Shown: in pieces, positions 6,826-11,748 of the stretch
Layout of the letters: each line of letters opens with the position of its first letter
Position numbering within the stretch: position 1 is the first letter of the stretch
Made by a program: the position numbers and the translations under genes
Notes under the pieces: model-generated
Told to the model about the DNA's origin: nothing
Seen by the model: the letters and a program-made list of their open reading frames with translations, nothing else
Databases searched by the model: none
From: Natronohydrobacter sp.
Lineage (GTDB): Bacteria; Pseudomonadota; Alphaproteobacteria; Rhodobacterales; Rhodobacteraceae
Length of the DNA: 11,748 bases
Assembly (NCBI GenBank): GCA_007123015.1
Contig: SKSL01000129.1
Span: 1-11,748 of the forward strand
Reading direction: 5' to 3'

Positions 6826-7367
6826 TCGGTCAGCTTGACCGGCCGGAACAAGGGACCTTGTTCAATTCCTGCAATGGCAAGCCACGCTTCCAGTGCTCCC
6901 ACAGGGCAGTGTCGAGTCCTTCCATGGGGAATGCCCAGTCGCCGTCCTGCGCCCTCTTGATCAGTTTTGCTGCGCCGGATGGTCACGATCAGACCTTGGC
7001 GCGCGGCCTCCACATCAGCACAGTCCAACCCGAAAAGTCCGGAACGGCGAAAGCCCCCGGCAAATCCAAGCAGGAGAAGTGCGCGGTCGCGATGATCGCG
7101 CATTGAGTCGCCCAGACTGTCGAGGACCAACAGAAGATCATCCCGCAAGAGAGGCTTGGCCTGCCGCTGGGCAGTGCCATGTGCGCGCCGCAGGCCGCGC
7201 AACGTGGCATTTACGATTTCGGCCCGACAGGGGTTCGGCACGCCTGCCATTTCGTGCGCTTTGGAGATCGAGGCAATCCGGCGCTGGATTGTCGCCACGG
7301 CGTGTTGCCCTGCGTGATCGCCAATGTAGGCGCAGATCATGTTCGGGCTGGCTGGGATGGGGCTCCG
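6826..7367 (-). pseudogene. Tyrosine recombinase (phage-type integrase) fragment, both ends lost
   Basis: About 180 codons of a tyrosine site-specific recombinase remain. The right-hand (N-terminal) part, SPIPASPNMICAYIG then HAVATIQRRIASISKAHE, matches the SAM-like core-binding domain. It is followed by the start of the catalytic domain, RDRALLLLGFAGGFRRS, with the first catalytic Arg, and later TIRRSKTDQEGAG with the beta-hairpin Lys and EQGPLFRPV. Homology then stops. The HxxR motif, the second His/Trp and the nucleophilic Tyr are absent, as are about 50 N-terminal residues. The usual ARRSEL after the first Arg reads FRRSGLF, a further sign of decay. The open frame continues in the antisense direction through the tRNA, but that part is not a protein. 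The remnant begins right at the stop codon of the DUF932 gene. It is inactive as a recombinase. Confidence 0.82.
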
Positions 7368-8366
7368 CTAGAGATTTCGGGAGGCCAAAAAGCTCTTCAT
7401 CAGCTTGGGCACATCTTCCGTTCCCTCGACCTGCATTTCGACAGTCCGTTGATTGCTCGTGATCCATGTCAGCAGTTGCGCAAGATCGTAGGCAGTCTTG
7501 ATAGGATGCGGCACGCCTGGAACACGTTTGTGTTGCCCAACCCTATATGACGAAAGTGGATGGCGTTCACCGCGCTTACTCGGCGGCTGCACAGTGCCGT
7601 CATAACCGGTTTCCAGAATCGCCCAAAGTCGTGCACAGGTGTTCACTGGCCATATGCCCTTTGCGCGCAGATGGTCCTCGCACCAGGCCTGCACCTCGCC
7701 TTTTTCTACTTGCGTCTTTTCCCATCCCCGCAACTGCGCAAGCACATCAGGCTCGACGGCCAACCGCTGTTCGATGAAGTCCTTCACGAGTTTCGTGCGT
7801 GAAAGATCCACATGATGGACCGAGCGCATGCGATCTTCTTCGACGGTGAACATGCCGTTTAGGCACACGATCCGGCGCCACCGGATGCTGACGTGCAGGG
7901 CCGAAGAACGATCGACCGAATTCATCACCTCGATCTCGGGTCTGTAGATGTCGCCCTCATTTTCCGGTCGTTCACGCCCCCGTGAAAAAAGGTCACAGCT
8001 TCGACTTTCCAATGGAATTGTGATCCGAATGCGCTCCCCATACTCGGTCATCACGACCTTGGCCTTGGCATTATCGGGGCCAAGTCCCTCGACATTGTCG
8101 GCCAGCCAAAATGCAACCACTCGGTGTTGGAGCAGATCATACCTGTCAGAAACCGATGCGACCGGCCGTTCGTTCTTATCGGCGCCAAAAGGCATCCGAA
8201 CGATGACGCGCATCCGCGGATTATCGTTAGGAGGCTCGCCGAATGGACGCAATTCGAAATCCGGTATGGCGTCGTGAAGCTGCGTCAGAGGAACTTCGAA
8301 CTTGCGGACCGGCAAACCGCCCCAGAACGACAGATCATAGGTGCTGCTATACTGGTCGAGTGGCAT
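7368..8366 (-). CDS. DUF932-family protein (phage/plasmid-like)
   Basis: A 332-residue protein with no signal peptide or membrane segment. Two stretches fit DUF932 (related to the phage/plasmid-like TIGR03299 group): ERPVASVSDRYDLLQHRVVA in the first third, and EIEVMNSVDRSSALHVSIRW followed by RRIVCLNGMF in the middle, matching the family's VSDRY..., NSxDGSxAL and RxVCxNG patterns. SVHHVDLSR follows, comparable to the family's IRHT segment. The biochemical function of DUF932 is not known to me; members are common on plasmids, phages and islands. The ATG at 8366 has a GGGAGA ribosome site 5 nt upstream. It starts 77 bp after hsdR in the same direction with no terminator visible, so it is probably the last gene of the restriction operon. 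Its TAG stop abuts the integrase remnant in the same frame. Confidence 0.78.
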   Translation of the reverse strand: MPLDQYSSTYDLSFWGGLPVRKFEVPLTQLHDAIPDFELRPFGEPPNDNPRMRVIVRMPFGADKNERPVASVSDRYDLLQHRVVAFWLADNVEGLGPDNAKAKVVMTEYGERIRITIPLESRSCDLFSRGRERPENEGDIYRPEIEVMNSVDRSSALHVSIRWRRIVCLNGMFTVEEDRMRSVHHVDLSRTKLVKDFIEQRLAVEPDVLAQLRGWEKTQVEKGEVQAWCEDHLRAKGIWPVNTCARLWAILETGYDGTVQPPSKRGERHPLSSYRVGQHKRVPGVPHPIKTAYDLAQLLTWITSNQRTVEMQVEGTEDVPKLMKSFLASRNL

Positions 8367-8443
8367 GCGTGTCTCCCTGCTGATGCCTGTTAATAGAAAT
8401 CGGTTCTTGATCGGCTGCTACAGGATGGCCGCCGGCAACGCTC

Positions 8444-11400
8444 TCAGTGCTGCCGTCCCGAACGAATTCGGTCGTATAGGTCCCGCGCAAGCCCCTTATG
8501 AACCGCAGCTCGAAATGGTTGATCGCTCATAACTTTTGAAAACACCTCTTCGTTGCCATCCATGCGATTGATGAAAAGCTCATCAAGCATGCGCTCAAGA
8601 TAGGAAGCGAAGTTATCATATTTGTTGGCGAGCGCGGCTTCGACAATGCGTTCATCGCCCTCGGCACTTTCGCGGACCTGCTCGAAAAAGAGTTGATCGG
8701 CACGGGTGAAGCTCGTCCCGAACCGCTCATTCAGCCTCTCCACAAGGTCTTTTAGCCCAACCTCTTCATCCTTCCTCCCGCCCGAACCCACATCGGTCGG
8801 GCCTTTCAGCGGGTCAGCCTCACCATCTTCAAGACTGATTGATCCCTGAGTCATTTGCTGAATACGGAAATACTTCAACGCAACTTCGTCGTCCAACGTG
8901 AAGGATGATCCATCGCCAGGGGGCGGTAATTTGGAAATCAGATTTCGGCAAAACGTGTAGAATTGCTCAAGCTCGCTGTCCTGATATGGGATGATCTGGG
9001 ACAGAAAGGCATAAAGATTGCGGAATGCGGTTATTTGCCCCCTAAACTCTTCGCGCTCTTCCTCGTCACGCCTCTGGAAGGCATCAACAGCGCGATCCAA
9101 TATGGCATTCATCGTGCGATGATCTGTGGCTGTGTGGTCCTTCTTTTTCCTGTACCAAACAACCGAGAATGCGCTGACATCTTCCGTTGTGAAAATCGCC
9201 CACTCTAACACCCTGTGCTGCAATTCGTTCAAGCGTTGAGGGTCCACGCTCTCGCCCACGGGAGTATCTTCGTAGTATGGCTTGAACGCCTTGAAGATGT
9301 CGTCCTCCTCGTTGGCGAAGTCAAGAACGAAAGTCCGAGCCTTGCCGGGTGCCATTCTGTTCAAGCGGGAAAGCGTTTGAACGGCCTGCACCCCTGCTAG
9401 ACGCTTCACCACATACATCGCCTGCAAGAGCGGCTGATCGAACCCGGTCTGATACTTGTCTGCAACCAGCAACACACGGAATTCATCGCTGTCGAATGTC
9501 TCGGGCAGTTCCGCTTCTGGAAGCCCGTTGTTCATTCCGACTTCGGTATACGCGCTTTCCGGGATGGCTGGGTCTTCCACCGTTCCCGAGAAAGCAACAA
9601 GCGACTTGATGCCCTTGTAGCCGCGCTCTGCAATGTATCGGTCGAAGGCGAGTTTGTAGCGCACGGCTTCAAGCCGCGAGCCAGTGACAACCATTGCCTT
9701 GGCCCGCCCGCCGATTTCGTGCATCACGTTTGCGCGGAAATGCTCAACGATAATCGTCACAACCTGCTCGATGTTGTGAGGATGCAGCGTCAGAAACTGG
9801 GTCAGCACCTTGGCAGCGGCCCGCTTCGGCACCTGCGGGTCATTCTCGATCTGCTTCACCAAGCCATAGAAACGCTTGTAGGTCGTGTAATTCTTGAGGA
9901 CATCCATGATGAAGCTCTCTTCGATAGCTTGCTTCATCGTGTATTCATGGAACGGTGACTGACCATCCGGCCCCGGCTCATCGAACATGGCCTTCGTCTT
10001 GAACTTCGGCGTGGCGGTGAAAGCAAAGAAGCTTAGGTTGGGTTGACGGCCCCGTTGTAGCGTGTCCCGCAGAATCGCCCGCTTTGCGTCGTCGGTCAGG
10101 TTATCGTCTTCCACGTCCGAAAGCTGGGCGGCGATAGCAGCCTCGATTCCATCCTTGTTCAGCATCCCGCGCAGCGCCGATGCAGTTTCGCCGGTCTGGG
10201 ATGAATGCGCCTCGTCAACGATCACCGCGTAACACTTGCCTGCAGTGGCAAGATTCAGGTCTTCACCCTTTTCCTCAAGCGTGCGCAGCGCCTGCGCGAT
10301 GAACGGGAATTTCTGGATCGTCGAGATGATGATCGGAACGCCGTTCGAGATCGCACGGGCAAGTTGCTGAGTGTTCTCGTCGATCTTCTCCACCACCCCG
10401 GTCTTGTGCTCGAACTGGTAGATCGTGTTCTGCAACTGCTGATCCAGCACAAGGCGATCCGTCACCACGATGACCGAATGGAAAATCTTCGCATCCGCCG
10501 CATCGTGCAGCCCTGCCAGACGGTGCGCGAGCCATGCGATGCTGTTCGACTTGCCCGACCCTGCCGAGTGCTGGATGAGGTAGTTCCGCCCCGCTCCATT
10601 TGCCTTGGCATGGGCCACCAGCTTCCGCACCGCATCAAGCTGATGATACCTGGGGAACACCATCGTTTCCTTGCGAACGGTCTTTGGCCCCCGGTCGGTG
10701 GCGATCTTCTTTTCCTTCACCTCAAGGTGCATGAAGCGTTGCAGGATGTCCAACAGGCTATCCCGCGCCAAGACCTCATCCCACAGGTAGGCAGTCTTCC
10801 AATTGCCTTCCACGGGCGGATTACCCGCGCCTCGGTTGTGCCCCTTGTTTAAAGGCAGGAAGAACGTCTCGCCACCCTTTAGGCGGGTCGTCATCCAGAC
10901 CTCGTCAGGGTCAACCGCGAAATGGACAAGGGCGCGTTCCTTGAACTTGAACATCAGGTCACGTTCGTCACGGTCGCGCATATATTGCGTCTTTGCATCC
11001 GTCGCCCGCTGGCCGGTGAGCGGGTTCTTCAACTCGGCGGTGACAACCGGCAAGCCGTTCACCGCAAGCGTCACGTCGAGGATGCAGCGCTTGGCCTTGC
11101 CACCGGGGGCCTTCTTGACCGAGGTGAAGGCCACCTGCCGGGTGATCGTCAGCCGGTTCTTGGCGTAAAGCGCGGTCGTCTCGGGGTTCATGCCCGTGTT
11201 CGGCTGGAAATAGGCCAGCCGCAGCGTCTTGCCGTAGCAGCGGAACCCGTGGCGCAGAACGTGCAGCGTGCCCTTGGTGGCCAGTTCCTTGGTCAGGTCA
11301 GACAGAACCTGATCCGCCGACTGCCCCTTCAACAGGGCCTCTAGCTGATCCCATTTCTGTGCTTGAGTGTCGCGGATGAAGCCCAGCACATCGGCGGGGA

Positions 11401-11512
11401 ACAGGCACAGGTCTTCGTTGAAATCGGCAGGCGACCGCCGCGCATATCCGCCGCGCGCAGTCAGCCCGTGTTCAATCGCAATCTCGAAGGCTGTTTCGCT
11501 ATGCCCCGCCAT
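8444..11512 (-). CDS. hsdR: Type I restriction endonuclease subunit R (HsdR)
   Basis: The 1022-residue motor and nuclease subunit of a type I restriction-modification enzyme, which translocates unmethylated DNA with ATP and cuts it at a distance. The N-terminal PD-(D/E)xK nuclease is complete: Asp146 in ILDVTLAV and Glu160/Lys162 in TAELKNP. The superfamily 2 motor follows with Walker A HSAGSGKS (315-322), TDRLVLDQQL (351-360), STIQKF (397-402), DEAH (433-436), FTATPKFKT (498-506), KYQTGFDQP (686-694) and QTLSRLNRM (712-720). The last 200 residues are helical and charged, consistent with the HsdM-binding end. No frameshift or missing catalytic residue is seen, so it looks functional. The ATG at 11512 lies 9 nt after the upstream stop, and AAAGG at the end of that gene may serve as its ribosome site. 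It needs hsdM and hsdS, which are not in the window and may lie to the right. Confidence 0.96.
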   Translation of the reverse strand: MAGHSETAFEIAIEHGLTARGGYARRSPADFNEDLCLFPADVLGFIRDTQAQKWDQLEALLKGQSADQVLSDLTKELATKGTLHVLRHGFRCYGKTLRLAYFQPNTGMNPETTALYAKNRLTITRQVAFTSVKKAPGGKAKRCILDVTLAVNGLPVVTAELKNPLTGQRATDAKTQYMRDRDERDLMFKFKERALVHFAVDPDEVWMTTRLKGGETFFLPLNKGHNRGAGNPPVEGNWKTAYLWDEVLARDSLLDILQRFMHLEVKEKKIATDRGPKTVRKETMVFPRYHQLDAVRKLVAHAKANGAGRNYLIQHSAGSGKSNSIAWLAHRLAGLHDAADAKIFHSVIVVTDRLVLDQQLQNTIYQFEHKTGVVEKIDENTQQLARAISNGVPIIISTIQKFPFIAQALRTLEEKGEDLNLATAGKCYAVIVDEAHSSQTGETASALRGMLNKDGIEAAIAAQLSDVEDDNLTDDAKRAILRDTLQRGRQPNLSFFAFTATPKFKTKAMFDEPGPDGQSPFHEYTMKQAIEESFIMDVLKNYTTYKRFYGLVKQIENDPQVPKRAAAKVLTQFLTLHPHNIEQVVTIIVEHFRANVMHEIGGRAKAMVVTGSRLEAVRYKLAFDRYIAERGYKGIKSLVAFSGTVEDPAIPESAYTEVGMNNGLPEAELPETFDSDEFRVLLVADKYQTGFDQPLLQAMYVVKRLAGVQAVQTLSRLNRMAPGKARTFVLDFANEEDDIFKAFKPYYEDTPVGESVDPQRLNELQHRVLEWAIFTTEDVSAFSVVWYRKKKDHTATDHRTMNAILDRAVDAFQRRDEEEREEFRGQITAFRNLYAFLSQIIPYQDSELEQFYTFCRNLISKLPPPGDGSSFTLDDEVALKYFRIQQMTQGSISLEDGEADPLKGPTDVGSGGRKDEEVGLKDLVERLNERFGTSFTRADQLFFEQVRESAEGDERIVEAALANKYDNFASYLERMLDELFINRMDGNEEVFSKVMSDQPFRAAVHKGLARDLYDRIRSGRQH

Positions 11513-11521
11513 TTCAAATCA

Positions 11522-11748
11522 TTACCTTTCTGGCCAAACCCTATATTTCTTCAAATCGCTGTCTGGCGCACGAAAACAAGAAAAGAAGTCCCAGCTCTCC
11601 CAGAAAGCATCGTAACCATGTTTGTATGCCGCCATATCAGCAAGCTCAGCATATGTTTCGGCGAGCCAGCGCACGATTGTGAGAACATGGAAGCGCGCCC
11701 ATTTCTGAATTATCTCAGCTTGGCCCGATAGCATTACAGCAGTCTGAA
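11522..11748 (-). CDS. Unrecognised protein, C-terminal part only
   Basis: The frame is open from the right edge to a TAA stop at 11522-11524, about 74 codons. An internal ATG at 11734 is possible but upstream codons (QTAV) are also open, so the true start is probably outside. The visible part is rich in aromatic and charged residues (ALFHVLTI-like helix, YKHGYDAFWESWDFF, LKKYRVWPER) with no motif I recognise. It does not resemble the end of HsdM or a target-recognition domain of HsdS that I know. It ends 9 bp before hsdR, and its last codons carry the likely hsdR ribosome site, so translation is probably coupled. Function unknown; a role linked to the restriction operon is inference from position only. 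Confidence 0.5.
   Translation of the reverse strand, partial: QTAVMLSGQAEIIQKWARFHVLTIVRWLAETYAELADMAAYKHGYDAFWESWDFFSCFRAPDSDLKKYRVWPER

Larger units (their letters stand above)
6691..11748. mobile_element. Probable genomic island or its remnant, left edge at tRNA-Ser
   Basis: The region starts at the 3' end of tRNA-Ser, carries a tyrosine recombinase remnant pointing at the tRNA, and then DUF932 and type I restriction genes of lower GC than the genes to the left. This matches a tRNA-targeted integrative element. I saw no second copy of the tRNA 3' end (such as GGGTTCGAATCCC) within the window, so the other boundary, if it survives, lies to the right. The integrase is broken, so the element cannot move by itself. 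The right limit given is only the window edge. Confidence 0.55.

Noticed and set aside
6846..6863. Perfect 8-bp inverted repeat GAACAAGG-GA-CCTTGTTC
   Set aside because: It falls in the codons for EQGPLF, a conserved integrase stretch, so the symmetry is better explained by coding constraint than by a separate element.
10205..10852. Plus-strand open frame (215 codons) opposite the HsdR motor domain
   Set aside because: It mirrors the conserved helicase motifs of HsdR; no independent start signal or known family.
6601..11748. Search for a second att site copying the tRNA 3' end
   Set aside because: No repeat of the T-arm/acceptor sequence was seen by eye elsewhere in the window, so no att pair is reported.
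1..11748. CRISPR array, rRNA, insertion sequence or tandem repeat array
   Set aside because: No regularly spaced repeats, rRNA sequence, transposase reading frame or terminal inverted repeats were recognised in any part of the window.

Overview
The window looks like the chromosome of an alphaproteobacterium, most likely of the Rhodobacteraceae/Roseobacter group. I infer this from GC-rich coding sequence, from the pmbA-cysQ-(GT30)-lpxK gene order that I associate with that family, and from a DUF2059-like exported protein of the type found there. No database search was possible. All protein genes lie on the minus strand; the only plus-strand gene is a tRNA.

Core segment (about 1-6600), read right to left. 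A secreted DUF2059-like protein (5608-6456) is followed by a tightly packed run: pmbA/tldE (4073-5434), a cysQ-type inositol monophosphatase family enzyme (3298-4086), a divergent WaaA/GT30-like glycosyltransferase (1957-3162), lpxK (971-1960) and neuB (start at 892, cut by the left edge). Stop/start overlaps join pmbA-cysQ and waaA-lpxK. The last three genes point to outer-membrane glycolipid work: lipid A 4'-phosphorylation, a Kdo-transferase-like protein, and synthesis of a sialic acid-type nonulosonic acid.

Boundary (about 6457-7367). A complete tRNA-Ser(CGA) with encoded CCA (6601-6690) points to the right. Beyond its 3' end lie an AT-rich stretch, a nested palindrome and a tyrosine recombinase gene that has lost both ends. 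This is the classic layout of an old integration site at a tRNA gene.

Accessory segment (about 7368-11748). The composition is visibly less GC-rich than on the left. It holds a DUF932-family protein (7368-8366), a full-length type I restriction HsdR subunit (8444-11512) and the C-terminal part of an unrecognised protein that runs off the right edge (11522-11748). The three are co-directional with short gaps, so they probably form one operon whose hsdM and hsdS lie outside the window. The most interesting points are the unexplained partners of hsdR, the WaaA-like protein without recognisable catalytic motifs, neuB placed directly after lpxK, and the structured junction DNA beside the tRNA.
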